From Claveliimonas bilis (GTDB lineage: Bacteria > Bacillota > Clostridia > Lachnospirales > Lachnospiraceae): a stretch of DNA of 64,000 bases. The stretch spans positions 1,364,001 through 1,428,000 of the forward strand of contig NZ_AP024845.1 of the NCBI RefSeq assembly GCF_020892095.1. Direction: 5' to 3'. Of the stretch, positions 42,333 through 51,046 are shown piece by piece. The notes below the pieces were generated by a model, which ran no database searches, was not told the origin of the DNA, and saw only the letters and a list, made by a program, of their open reading frames with translations. The position numbers and the translations under genes were made by a program. The stretch's first letter is position 1, and each line of letters begins with the position of its first letter.

Positions 42333-42434
42333 TTACTCTTCCATCCACTCTGCATAATCCGCTTCACTTGCAAACAACTGATATTCTCCGTCAACATATC
42401 CCATATAACCGTTTTCTGTATTGTAACCTTTCAT
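42333..42434 (-). CDS. 33-residue small protein (GYMGYVDGEY...ASEADYAEW type)
   Basis: A 34-codon reading frame starts ATG at 42434, eight bases behind AAGGAGA, and encodes an acidic Tyr/Gly-rich peptide beginning MKGYNTENGYMGYVDGEY and ending EADYAEWMEE. The periodic aromatic/Gly pattern and good ribosome site suggest a real gene. I have an impression that similar tiny proteins occur in other Lachnospiraceae, but cannot verify it here. It lies between the MFS gene and the WYL regulator, on the same strand; a perfect inverted repeat lies 54 bases upstream. Confidence 0.6.
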   Translation of the reverse strand: MKGYNTENGYMGYVDGEYQLFASEADYAEWMEE

Positions 42435-42487
42435 CGTTCCACTCTCCTTTTTTGTTCCAATCAACTTGTTTAATCATAAGATACCGC

Positions 42488-42517
42488 AATAGGTGTCGTA
42501 TAAAAACGACACCTATT
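42488..42517. promoter_or_regulatory. Perfect 12-bp inverted repeat between MFS and small-protein genes
   Basis: Arms AATAGGTGTCGT and ACGACACCTATT enclose six bases. It could be the 3' hairpin of the MFS transcript or an operator for the small gene; no U-tract follows on the minus strand, which weakens the terminator reading. Confidence 0.5.
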
Positions 42518-42588
42518 AAAAATTTCAAAAAATCTTATTTTTTGATTTTCACATAGAAAGCGGAACGAAGCGAATATCTTACAGATAA

Positions 42589-43827
42589 TTAAAGTCGGGC
42601 AAATATGTTCTTTGTTTTCATAGCAATAGACAAAGAGACAATTCCGGAGAATAAAATGACGGCAAATTCCGCCCCTTTTCCCAATTCAAACAAAATACCG
42701 TAAAGTGCATTGCCTAATGGCTGGGCGCATGTAGAAACAGTGATCATGACCGCAATCACCTTTCCTACTAAATTTTTTGGCGTCTCCGTCTGTATAAATG
42801 ACATCATCTGTACGGAAAAAACAGTGGAAAACACCATAACCGCAAAACAGCATAATACAATGACTATATAATTTATCGTTTCAGATGGAGTCAGCAGTAA
42901 AGTGAAACTCATGGGAAATACAGATAAGGCGCAGGCGGTCAGCAGATTGCCTGCTCTTTTAATCGTCAGCTTTTCTCTGAATATACCTGCACACATGGCT
43001 CCTGCCAGTCCTCCTCCCGCAAGAGCTCCTTGCGCGAAACCGTAAAGTGTATTTGCCCGGGTTTCTTCAAAACTCAAGACTTCTGTTATCAAATACGGCA
43101 GTGCAACCACGATCATAGCAGATAAAAACAAATTGATTCCGCTGATCACAAGGAGACATTTGCCCACAACCGGCTTTTCTCTGCGAATAAAATAAACGCT
43201 TTTGGTAAAATCCTTTTTCACAGTTTCCCATATATTTCCTCCGGAAATCTGTTTCTGAAATGGTATTTTTATAAAAATTTCCATGACCGCTGACAGGAAA
43301 AAGCAGATTCCGCAGATCAATAATACCGCTTCTAACCCATAGGCGCTGTATAAGATACCTCCAATCACAGGTCCCGTCAAGGAAGAAAAAGAGTTGACCG
43401 TATTAATAACAGAATTTGCCGCCATGAAATTCTCCTGGTCAGTAAGATCCGGGATACTTGCCTGAACAGACGGCTGATACGTCCCCGCAATTCCATACAA
43501 AAGCATTAATGTGACCGTAATCAAAAGGACAATGTTTATTTCCTGCATAAAAAACAAAAATCCTAAAATCAATGCGCTGGTCAGAAAATCCAGGACTACC
43601 ATAATGTTTCTTTTATTCACTCTGTCTGAGATCATTCCTCCTACAGGAGATAAGAGAATAGATGGAATAAATGCACATGCTGTGACTGTTCCATAAAGTG
43701 CAGACGAACCTGTCAGATTCAGCAGATACAGAGGCAATGCAAATCTTACTGCCGCATTTCCGAATAAGGAAATAATCTGCCCGATAACAACCAGTGTAAA
43801 ATCTTTCGTGAACAATTTTTTCTTCAT
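42589..43827 (-). CDS. MFS transporter (drug-efflux type)
   Basis: The 412-residue protein has about twelve membrane segments. The MFS motif A region reads GGMISDRVNKRNIMV and the N-terminal IGQIISLFGNAAVRFALPLYLL fits the MFS_3/macrolide-efflux-like group. The neighbouring TetR gene on the same strand upstream and palindromes near both genes suggest ligand-induced efflux. The substrate is unknown. AGGAGG stands before the ATG. Confidence 0.85.
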   Translation of the reverse strand: MKKKLFTKDFTLVVIGQIISLFGNAAVRFALPLYLLNLTGSSALYGTVTACAFIPSILLSPVGGMISDRVNKRNIMVVLDFLTSALILGFLFFMQEINIVLLITVTLMLLYGIAGTYQPSVQASIPDLTDQENFMAANSVINTVNSFSSLTGPVIGGILYSAYGLEAVLLICGICFFLSAVMEIFIKIPFQKQISGGNIWETVKKDFTKSVYFIRREKPVVGKCLLVISGINLFLSAMIVVALPYLITEVLSFEETRANTLYGFAQGALAGGGLAGAMCAGIFREKLTIKRAGNLLTACALSVFPMSFTLLLTPSETINYIVIVLCCFAVMVFSTVFSVQMMSFIQTETPKNLVGKVIAVMITVSTCAQPLGNALYGILFELGKGAEFAVILFSGIVSLSIAMKTKNIFARL

Positions 43828-43848
43828 TTAGATAAATTCCTCCTTTTA

Positions 43849-43866
43849 ATACCGCACGTTGGTATG
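43849..43866. promoter_or_regulatory. Possible TetR operator before the MFS gene
   Basis: ATACC and GGTAT lie as inverted partners seven bases apart, 22 bases upstream of the MFS start. They resemble the CATAC/GTATG half-sites before the TetR gene but with different spacing, so this is tentative. Confidence 0.35.
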
Positions 43867-43885
43867 TATAATTTTAAAAAAAGAG

Positions 43886-43939
43886 AACTGTCCGGTAAAT
43901 TGGAGCATATCAATAATCTGCTTATTTTGCCGGACAGCT
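43886..43939 (-). terminator. Terminator after the TetR gene
   Basis: On the minus strand AGCTGTCCGG pairs with CCGGACAGTT over a long AT-rich loop and is followed by CTCTTTTTTT. Confidence 0.7.
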
Positions 43940-43943
43940 CCTT

Positions 43944-44597
43944 TTATTTGTTTTTCTGATAAATCGTTGTCAGCTCCTGTATCCTCTCGATCATTTCCTC
44001 GTCCATGATATCCAGTCCGAAGCCTCTCATCATCTCACTGAATACCATAAATTTGGAATAGGTTTCCTCTTCTGTATTTCCGAATATCATAGGATTCATC
44101 CAAATGTTAGCCACGAGTATGATCAGCTCCGCCAGCTGCTTTGGATATTCTGTCCGGATACTTCCATCGAGAATGCCCTGCTCAATGATGGGAAGAATAT
44201 AGTTTGGCGCCACTTCTTCTATCGTGTCACTTAGCAGCGAAAAGAGAAGTTTTGGATTATTACTGAAATTCGGAGCAACTGTAAAAATATCATTCTGCAC
44301 AGGACGGCAGATCGATGCTTTGAAAATTGTCTTTAACTTTTCTTTTCCGTTAAGATCCTGCCGGTCTCGAATTTCCATCAAAGTCCGGTTGGATTCCTCC
44401 GTCATACGATCCGTCACTGCCATTAAGATCTCTTCTTTTGATTTAAAATGATGATAGATGGCTCCTTTGCTAAGTCCTCCCAAATTATCAATAATATCCT
44501 GAATAGAGGTATGCTCATACCCTTTCTCCATGAACAGCCGGAAAGCAACATCTAATATGAGATTGACTGTCTCTTCGGGATGTTTATTTCTTGCCAT
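43944..44597 (-). CDS. TetR/AcrR family regulator
   Basis: The 217-residue protein has the TetR helix-turn-helix (ILDVAFRLFMEKGYEHTSIQDIIDNLG, LSKGAIYHHFKSKEEIL) and a variable ligand domain. The ATG at 44597 with GAGGTGA five bases upstream is preferred to a GTG three codons earlier. Two CATAC-N5-GTATG palindromes overlap its promoter, indicating autoregulation, and the next gene on the strand is an MFS pump. Confidence 0.9.
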   Translation of the reverse strand: MARNKHPEETVNLILDVAFRLFMEKGYEHTSIQDIIDNLGGLSKGAIYHHFKSKEEILMAVTDRMTEESNRTLMEIRDRQDLNGKEKLKTIFKASICRPVQNDIFTVAPNFSNNPKLLFSLLSDTIEEVAPNYILPIIEQGILDGSIRTEYPKQLAELIILVANIWMNPMIFGNTEEETYSKFMVFSEMMRGFGLDIMDEEMIERIQELTTIYQKNK

Positions 44598-44616
44598 TTT
44601 ATTCACCTCTCAAATA

Positions 44617-44664
44617 CATACTATTAGTATGTATACAGTATCATACCGTCAGTATGTTTGTCAA
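44617..44664 (-). promoter_or_regulatory. TetR promoter with two CATAC-N5-GTATG operators
   Basis: TTGACA (44659-44664, minus strand) and a GATACT-like -10 box 16 bases on are overlapped by CATAC-N5-GTATG at 44642-44656 and again at 44617-44631. The centres are 25 bases apart. The second site extends to a near-perfect 21-base palindrome. Confidence 0.65.
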
Positions 44665-44697
44665 TTGGTTTCTCTTTCCAAAAATATTTTTCGTCAA

Positions 44698-44726
44698 AAA
44701 ACGGAGGCTGTTTATACCTCCGTTTT
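44698..44726. terminator. Bidirectional terminator after the DeoR gene
   Basis: AAAACGGAGG pairs perfectly with CCTCCGTTTT around nine bases. On the minus strand it ends the acid-sugar operon. Confidence 0.8.
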
Positions 44727-44728
44727 AA

Positions 44729-45475
44729 TTAAACACGTATAATCCTGACTCCGGATTTTTTCGCTTCTTCCTTTTCCTCTTCCGTGAAATTCCTGTCTGT
44801 AATAACCGCCGTGTAATCTGCCAGATGACTGACCTTTGCCATGGCCTGTTTGCCAAACTTTGATTCATCTACTACCAGATATCCCCGGCTGCATCGTTCC
44901 AGAGCCATTCTTTTTAAAAATGCCTTGTCTACCGTCGGCGTCGAAACTTCTAACTCTTCATTAATGGAAGCAGCGCCGAAAAATCCCACATCAAATCTGA
45001 AATTTTCCAGCATTTGAGTTGCATAATATCCAAGCATACTTCCTGTACTTTTCTGTACCACCCCTCCGCAGAGCAGAATCTCTGCCGGGCTGTTTTTCAG
45101 AAGTCCTGCTATTTCAAGATCGTTTGTCACAACCATAATATCCGATACATCCTGAATCACTTTTGCGATTTCATATGTAGTTGTCCCCGCATCCAGGTAG
45201 ATATTATCTCCGTCTGAAACCAGCGACCGGCAGGCCGCTGCCAGTTTCCGCTTCTCATCTTTATGGCTGGTACATTTATCTGCATAGGCTACCTCCTGCT
45301 TTGCCACCGCACCTCCGTGGCACCGCTCCAGTAAATCGTCCTCCTGCAGTTTTTCCAGATCCCTTCTTATTGTCATAGTGCTTACCTGCAGGTTCTGCGC
45401 CAGATCTTCTACCTGTGCGCTCCCCTGCCTTCTGATAATTTCCACTATTTTAGCCTGTCTCTCTGCCGCCAGCAT
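44729..45475 (-). CDS. DeoR/GlpR family transcriptional regulator
   Basis: The 248-residue protein has the DeoR N-terminal helix-turn-helix (RQAKIVEIIRRQGSAQVEDLA, VSTMTIRRDLEKL) and the phospho-sugar sensor domain (IYLDAGTTTYEIAKVI, VVTNDLEIAG, FFGAASINEEL). It is the last gene of the threonate/erythronate-type operon and probably senses a phosphorylated C4 intermediate. The ATG at 45475 with GAGGTGA upstream is preferred over GTG at 45484. Confidence 0.9.
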   Translation of the reverse strand: MLAAERQAKIVEIIRRQGSAQVEDLAQNLQVSTMTIRRDLEKLQEDDLLERCHGGAVAKQEVAYADKCTSHKDEKRKLAAACRSLVSDGDNIYLDAGTTTYEIAKVIQDVSDIMVVTNDLEIAGLLKNSPAEILLCGGVVQKSTGSMLGYYATQMLENFRFDVGFFGAASINEELEVSTPTVDKAFLKRMALERCSRGYLVVDESKFGKQAMAKVSHLADYTAVITDRNFTEEEKEEAKKSGVRIIRV

Positions 45476-45507
45476 ACAAATCACCTCTTACTGGTCATTG
45501 TACACGA

Positions 45508-46911
45508 TTACATGAAAATACTCAATACGAGAACTTCAACAACACCGACAGCCCATGCGATTGTGGATGTCACTGACCATACCTGCAGCTGGTCTTTTGC
45601 TTCTGTAACACCCAGCGTTCTGTTTACTACCCAGAAATAACTGTCATTAAAGTATCCGAAGAACAGGGAACCAACACAGCATGCGATCGCGCCAAGTGTC
45701 GGATTTACGCCCGCTGCTACAATGATCGGAGCAGAAATACTTGCTGCTGTTGTCATGGCAACAGTTCCTGATCCCTGGATAAAACGCATTAAAGTGGAAA
45801 TGATAAGCGGCAGCACAATGATCGGAATCGCTGTCTGTGCCAGTCCCTCTGCCATATAGGTACCAAGACCGGAATCTTTGATGATCTGTCCGAGAGCTCC
45901 GCCTCCGCCGGTTACAAGCATGATAATACCGGCAGACTGCATTCCTTTTTCCATTTCTGTCAGAGCAGTATGTCTGTCAAGATTCCTTCCAAGTGTAAAG
46001 ATAGCAAGAAGAAGTCCAAGACCTACCGCGATGATCGGCTGTCCGAGGAAGATAAGTACTTCCCATACTCCTGTTGTCGCTCCCATAGCAGTGGCTACTG
46101 TATTGATCAGGATAAGAATAATAGGGAGAAACAGCGGTGCAAAAGATTCAAATGTGCCCGGCATGTTCTCATCACCCATATGGAACGCATTCTCATAATC
46201 CGGTTCACGGTAAGGCATCTCTACGATTTCACCGTCATCGTTTGGAATACGGTAAAATTTCTTCGGCAGAATCTTCTTTGCATAAACGATACAGGCAATT
46301 GCCATTGGGATAGCAAGAACCAGTGTCATTAAAATAAATGTACCTACATCAATTCCAAAGATACCGCATACGCCTAAGGGGCCCGGAGTTGGCGGAACGA
46401 GGGAGTGTGTGATAACAAGCCCTGCTGCCAGCGCAACGCCAAGACCGATGACGGACTTCTTCGTTGCTCTTGAGATCGCCTTTGCGATAGGTGAAAGAAC
46501 CACAAAACCAGAGTCACAGAAGATCGGAATAGATACAAGGAAACCTGTCAGGCAAAGAGCCTCCTCTTCTCTTTTCTTTCCAAAGAGCTTTAAGAATGTA
46601 TGCGCCATCCTCTTTGCAGCTCCCGTCACTTCAAAGATCTGTCCCATCATAACACCAAATCCGATGATGATACCGATACTTCCAAGTGTGCTTCCAAAAC
46701 CTCCGGTGATAGAGTTAATAATTCCAAGTGTAGTGCCGTCCTCCAATGTGGTGTTTGCCAAAGGCATACCGCCTACAACTCCCACGATAACGGTACAGAT
46801 GATAAGGGCAAGAAATGCCTGCACCTTTGTTTTTAATACCAGGACAATAAGAATAATGATACCTACTGCGAGACCCAGCAGCATTCTGTTGCCATCAAGT
46901 CCTCCTACCAT
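45508..46911 (-). CDS. GntP family sugar-acid:proton symporter
   Basis: The 467-residue protein has 12-14 membrane segments and GntP motifs (TGGFGSTLGSIGIIIGFGVMMG broken near residue 70, and THSLVPPTPGPLGVCGIFGID). GntP proteins import gluconate and other sugar acids. Its place behind PdxA2 and the DUF1537 kinases points to threonate or erythronate as substrate. Confidence 0.92.
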   Translation of the reverse strand: MVGGLDGNRMLLGLAVGIIILIVLVLKTKVQAFLALIICTVIVGVVGGMPLANTTLEDGTTLGIINSITGGFGSTLGSIGIIIGFGVMMGQIFEVTGAAKRMAHTFLKLFGKKREEEALCLTGFLVSIPIFCDSGFVVLSPIAKAISRATKKSVIGLGVALAAGLVITHSLVPPTPGPLGVCGIFGIDVGTFILMTLVLAIPMAIACIVYAKKILPKKFYRIPNDDGEIVEMPYREPDYENAFHMGDENMPGTFESFAPLFLPIILILINTVATAMGATTGVWEVLIFLGQPIIAVGLGLLLAIFTLGRNLDRHTALTEMEKGMQSAGIIMLVTGGGGALGQIIKDSGLGTYMAEGLAQTAIPIIVLPLIISTLMRFIQGSGTVAMTTAASISAPIIVAAGVNPTLGAIACCVGSLFFGYFNDSYFWVVNRTLGVTEAKDQLQVWSVTSTIAWAVGVVEVLVLSIFM

Positions 46912-46957
46912 AATAGAACCCTCCTTTAGATAAGTTTTCTCTCTTTACTTTTCTCTT

Positions 46958-47956
46958 TTACTTTACAAAATGAGGTGCGTATTTTGCGGCCAGCCGGATG
47001 GCTTCGATCATGCTCACGGCACTTACCTTTCCGGTTCCCGCTATATCAAATGCAGTGCCGTGATCTACAGAAGTCCTAAGAATCGGCATTCCATTTGTTA
47101 TTGCGATTGTTTTTTCAAAATCCAGCGTCTTTGTAGCGATATGTCCCTGGTCGTGATACAGGGAAAGAACGCTGTTGTATTTTCCAATGGCTGCCTGATG
47201 GAATACAGAATCCGCTCCTACAGGCCCCGCCACATCATAGCCCATTTTCTTCAGTTCTTCGATAGCCGGAATAATCTCTTCCACTTCTTCCCAGCCAAAG
47301 AGTCCATGCTCTCCACTGTGCGGATTAAGTCCTGCGATCGCCATTGTTCCTTCATTGACTCCCAGCCTTTTTAAAGCCTCCGTGCACCGCACTACATAGT
47401 CGATGATCCGGTCTTTCTTGATCATATCAAGCATCTGCCGCAGGGAAACATGCCTTGTCAGGAAAAATACTCTCATACCATTTGTCTCGAACATAGTCAG
47501 AGGATCTTCCGTCCCGGTTAAAGCGCCGAAAATCTCGGTATGGCCGATAAAGTTTACATTTCCTGCCTTCAGGGCTTCCTTGTTGATCGGCGTTGTAGAT
47601 ACTGCGTCTACTTCTCCTGCATTTGCCAGCTCAATGCTTTTTGCAATATACTCATATGCCGCTTTTCCGCACATGCCGCTGACTTTTCCAAAAGCAAACT
47701 CATCCATATTAATATTGTCAAGGTCGATCAGATTGAGTACGCCTTTTTCGTATCTTCCATCCGCCGGCTTTTCCACTACATTGACTTCCAGCTTCACACC
47801 TGTGATGTCAATTGCATTTTCCATGCATTTTTTGTCTCCTACAATAATGCAGTCTGCTACATCTGTCACCTCTGCAGATGCAAGCGACATTGCTACAATC
47901 TCCGGACCAACTCCGGCCGGGTCTCCCATCGTTACTGCAATCAGTGGTTTTTTCAT
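46958..47956 (-). CDS. pdxA: PdxA2-type 4-phospho-threonate/erythronate dehydrogenase
   Basis: The 332-residue protein has the PdxA motifs [19 protein letters not shown], the metal-binding [10 protein letters not shown] and the C-terminal [16 protein letters not shown] and [14 protein letters not shown] with metal His residues. True PdxA makes pyridoxal phosphate; the PdxA2 subgroup oxidises and decarboxylates 4-phospho-D-threonate or -D-erythronate to dihydroxyacetone phosphate. The context of DUF1537 kinase and GntP favours PdxA2. It follows the kinase by 19 bases. Confidence 0.88.
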   Translation of the reverse strand: MKKPLIAVTMGDPAGVGPEIVAMSLASAEVTDVADCIIVGDKKCMENAIDITGVKLEVNVVEKPADGRYEKGVLNLIDLDNINMDEFAFGKVSGMCGKAAYEYIAKSIELANAGEVDAVSTTPINKEALKAGNVNFIGHTEIFGALTGTEDPLTMFETNGMRVFFLTRHVSLRQMLDMIKKDRIIDYVVRCTEALKRLGVNEGTMAIAGLNPHSGEHGLFGWEEVEEIIPAIEELKKMGYDVAGPVGADSVFHQAAIGKYNSVLSLYHDQGHIATKTLDFEKTIAITNGMPILRTSVDHGTAFDIAGTGKVSAVSMIEAIRLAAKYAPHFVK

Positions 47957-47975
47957 CTTTTCATTCCTCCCTGTC

Positions 47976-49280
47976 TTAAATATAAAGTTTCTCTTTCAGA
48001 TAAGTAATACAGCGGTTGATCGCATCATTTTGTCCCTGGCTTCCGCCCTTTGTAATGATGTGTACACCTTCAAATTCTCCCTTTAAGAACTGTCCGTAAG
48101 CTGCCAGTGGAAGTACTTCATCCATAAGGCTTAATCCTGCGGTATTAAATCGGGCACACACAGATACCGTAATATCCCCGCCGCTTGTGTAAAGACCCTT
48201 GAACTCCGGCTCGGCCTTGAAAATGCGGTAGGTAATCTCTGCAAATCCCGAATTGATCCGCTCTGTCACTTCATCCATGGAGCAATGATATTTCTCCATA
48301 TAGGGTTTAAAATCTATACGGTTTTCCGGATATATACCGTCCCCTGTCACAGTGGATACCATATTCAGCTTGCACTCCCTTAGGATTTCCTCTGTCACTC
48401 TGGAAATTTCCTTTTCCCTTCTTGTTTCATCCTCCAGAAGTTCCTTTGTATTGACAAACACGTTGTGAGTTCTCTGGGACAGCCACAATTCCTCCATCTG
48501 CTTCCTTGTATTAGGATGGACGCTTCCTACTACCGCCAGAATGCGGCTCTTCTCCTTCTTCTCGGAAGGTGTGATCAGCTTTCTTGAAAGAGTTGCCGTA
48601 AATACGCCCGGATCTACTGCAACTATCTTCAATTTGCTGGTGATCACTGCGTCTGCAATCAGATCCAGGTCTTCCTGAGTCACGCAATCAACGACCAGGA
48701 TCCTGCAGCCTTCTTCCACATGTTTCTTCATCAGATCCGCCAGATAATGCTTTCCGTGCATCAGATCTTTCATAAGGATAGACGCTACTTTGTATTTGCT
48801 CTGCTCTGCAAAAAGAACGGCGTCTTCCGAGATCTTAACAGGTGTTTTCGGATCAATGGCGATATCTGTTTTATGTAAAGGCAGCCCGTTTACCAGCATG
48901 TAACCTCCGATCACGATACGTCCCGAAGAGGGAAAGCACGGTGCAACAACAGCCACATAATCTTCTCCAAGACAATCCAGCATGGCATCTGTCTCACTGC
49001 CGAGATTTCCTCTCAATGTACTGTCAATCCTTTTAGAATATACCTTAACCTCATCATTCTTTAACAGATCACAGACATTGTACACCCGGTTATAAGCAAT
49101 CCCGGGATCTACCCCCCGGCTGTCTGTAGGATACAATACACAATCGCAGTCCTTCAGCGTACTTAGTTCAATCCGCTCTGTGTTCATGACCGTATAGGCA
49201 GTGTAGTTCATCTTTTTCAGGAGCACACCTGTGGCATTTGCTCCTGTCAGATCATCCGCAATCACTACACACTGTGGCAT
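47976..49280 (-). CDS. DUF1537 four-carbon acid sugar kinase (first copy, DtnK/DenK-like)
   Basis: The 434-residue protein has the N-terminal substrate domain ([40 protein letters not shown]) and the C-terminal nucleotide domain ([29 protein letters not shown]). DUF1537 enzymes phosphorylate D-threonate, D-erythronate or 3-oxo-tetronates. Directly preceding PdxA2, this copy most likely supplies the 4-phospho acid for it. It has its own promoter at 49321-49349. Confidence 0.88.
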   Translation of the reverse strand: MPQCVVIADDLTGANATGVLLKKMNYTAYTVMNTERIELSTLKDCDCVLYPTDSRGVDPGIAYNRVYNVCDLLKNDEVKVYSKRIDSTLRGNLGSETDAMLDCLGEDYVAVVAPCFPSSGRIVIGGYMLVNGLPLHKTDIAIDPKTPVKISEDAVLFAEQSKYKVASILMKDLMHGKHYLADLMKKHVEEGCRILVVDCVTQEDLDLIADAVITSKLKIVAVDPGVFTATLSRKLITPSEKKEKSRILAVVGSVHPNTRKQMEELWLSQRTHNVFVNTKELLEDETRREKEISRVTEEILRECKLNMVSTVTGDGIYPENRIDFKPYMEKYHCSMDEVTERINSGFAEITYRIFKAEPEFKGLYTSGGDITVSVCARFNTAGLSLMDEVLPLAAYGQFLKGEFEGVHIITKGGSQGQNDAINRCITYLKEKLYI

Positions 49281-49320
49281 TTCTCATTCCTCCTTCGCCT
49301 CAATGTTCTTTTATGTTTAT

Positions 49321-49349
49321 ATATTACTCCTAATGTTTATTTTTGTCAA
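49321..49349 (-). promoter_or_regulatory. Internal promoter before the first DUF1537 gene
   Basis: On the minus strand TTGACA, a 17-base spacer and TAATAT form a strong promoter; it lies in the 307-base gap between the two kinase genes. Confidence 0.7.
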
Positions 49350-49412
49350 TTTAATCTATTTTTTATCAATATTTTTAGAAGTTTTTTACAATTATTATGT
49401 TTGTTTTTGTCA
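49333..49412. promoter_or_regulatory. Direct repeats ATGTTTRTTTTTGTCA, candidate DeoR operator
   Basis: The 16-base sequence occurs at 49333-49348 and, with one change, at 49397-49412. The first copy overlaps the -35 box of the internal promoter. DeoR-family regulators often bind spaced direct repeats, and a DeoR gene ends this operon. The rest of the gap (49350-49587) is AT-rich with a short hairpin (GGGGCTG/CAGCCCC near 49537-49556) after the second kinase gene. Confidence 0.4.
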
Positions 49413-49587
49413 TTTTTCATCTTTAATTTTGTTTACTTTTTGTTTCAAAACATTTGATTTAAACTGTAAGAATTTGGCAAAGAAGATATTAAGAACCAAC
49501 TTTATTTTAAAGACATGATTAGAATAGTACGGCCGTCGGGGCTGTAAAAGTCAGCCCCTGTCTGCCTGTAAATGTTAAATGATCCAT

Positions 49588-51012
49588 CTATTTCTTCAAT
49601 AAGATTTCTACCGCTTCTTTCAGCGTACTGTCATCACCTACATTACCCGGAAAGATGACGTATGGAACAGAAGGAAATCTGCTTTCCTCCCCTGTCTGCC
49701 ATACCGGGATACCCGGCCTGATCTGTCCAAGCACATTTGCCTTTTTTACTGCCAGCGCCTTTGTTCCCACATCACTGGATGTAATGCCGCCTTTTGCAAT
49801 CACAAAGGCAGGCGTAACGGTAAGACGCCCCACCAGGGACTGCACTGCATCTGAGATTTTCACAGAAAGGCGAAGTTCATCTTCCTTATCTCCTGTATCT
49901 GCTGTAATAAGTGTGCGGGTCGTACTGCAGCATACGGTCTTTCCGGCGCGGATACATTCTTCCTCTTTTTCCAGACAGCGTTTTACTTCTTCCTCAAACG
50001 CCGCGTCATCCTTCACAAGAGCTGCATTTAACTCGATAAATTCAATGTCTTTCAGCTCTTTCAGTGCCTCCAACTGGCGGGTTGTCTTGTCAGTGTGAGA
50101 CCCTACCACAATGATACCGCCGTTGTCTGTCTCTTTTACGACCATCTTTTCTCTTGTAAGAAGCGGCTGGCTCGTCACACCGCCCATAACTTTTACAATA
50201 GCGGCCGCCGTACGCATCATAAAGGTCTTTCCCTTTGCCATTGCCCGGTACAAAGCCACGCAGAATACTTTGATATCCGCATAATCCACAGCATTGACAA
50301 TAATCTTATTAAAATCTTTTACTGCCAGAAGCTGCTCCTCTATCCTATCTACAGCCATATCATGGATATCTTCCAGAGAAATACAGGTAACATCCTCTTT
50401 CTTATAAGCTCCTTTTGTTTTCTCCTCTACATAGGATGGCAGATCAGCAGCTGTATAGCCAAATGTCTTGTCTTTGGCAAATTCTGTCTCATTGGCAGGT
50501 ACAAGAGTATCGCCGTATTTCACATAATGTACGTTGTTAATGGTAAATCTTCCGCCTTCTTTAAAGAAAGGGCAAAGGATCTCGCCGTCTACGGTTTTCC
50601 CTGTATATTTTTCATAATCTGCTTTCAAAAGCTCTGTCTCTAAAGGATAATGTCCCCGAAGCGTACTGTCGCTTCTGCTGATGTAAATGTACTCTTTTCC
50701 TGTTGCTTTGGCCGCCTCGTCTGTCACTGCGGAAATTTCATGGTGAGCTTTTATTGTCTGTTCTTCCGTGAATCCCCTGGAATTAGTCAATACATAGAAA
50801 AGGCTGTTTTCTTCTTCAAATCCCTGGCGGATGCTGTCCTTATCCCATCCTGTATATACAGAAATATCATGAACCGTCTGTACTCCTGTAGGATCATCGT
50901 CCAGCACAACAATTTTTTTATGGTTCTTTTCAATCTCTTTTTCTAAGAGACTATCGATATATGCCTCGTCTATTTTTTTATAGGAAGTCAAAATATCTGT
51001 ACTGATCGCCAT
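49588..51012 (-). CDS. DUF1537 four-carbon acid sugar kinase (second copy, long form)
   Basis: The 474-residue protein has the DUF1537 N-terminal motif KKIVVLDDDPTGVQTVHDI and SRSDSTLRGHYPLETELL, and the C-terminal FVIAKGGITSSDVGTKAL and FPGNVGDDSTLKEAVEIL. It is clearly divergent from the copy at 47976 (DDDPTGVQT versus ADDLTGANA), so the two probably act on different acids or stereoisomers. It follows the dehydrogenase gene by 34 bases; the product of that enzyme may be its substrate, as in OtnK systems. Confidence 0.88.
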   Translation of the reverse strand: MAISTDILTSYKKIDEAYIDSLLEKEIEKNHKKIVVLDDDPTGVQTVHDISVYTGWDKDSIRQGFEEENSLFYVLTNSRGFTEEQTIKAHHEISAVTDEAAKATGKEYIYISRSDSTLRGHYPLETELLKADYEKYTGKTVDGEILCPFFKEGGRFTINNVHYVKYGDTLVPANETEFAKDKTFGYTAADLPSYVEEKTKGAYKKEDVTCISLEDIHDMAVDRIEEQLLAVKDFNKIIVNAVDYADIKVFCVALYRAMAKGKTFMMRTAAAIVKVMGGVTSQPLLTREKMVVKETDNGGIIVVGSHTDKTTRQLEALKELKDIEFIELNAALVKDDAAFEEEVKRCLEKEEECIRAGKTVCCSTTRTLITADTGDKEDELRLSVKISDAVQSLVGRLTVTPAFVIAKGGITSSDVGTKALAVKKANVLGQIRPGIPVWQTGEESRFPSVPYVIFPGNVGDDSTLKEAVEILLKK

Positions 51013-51046
51013 TTTTGTTTCCTCCTTCTCCTCTGCTCTCTCTGCC

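Noticed and set aside
46958-47956. Pyridoxine biosynthesis pdxA
   Set aside because: The neighbours are acid-sugar kinases and a GntP permease, with no pdxJ or other vitamin B6 gene, which fits PdxA2.
49281-49587. CRISPR-like or gene content in the repeat-rich gap between the kinase genes
   Set aside because: Only one pair of 16-base direct repeats is present, with no regular spacing, so an operator pair is the better explanation.
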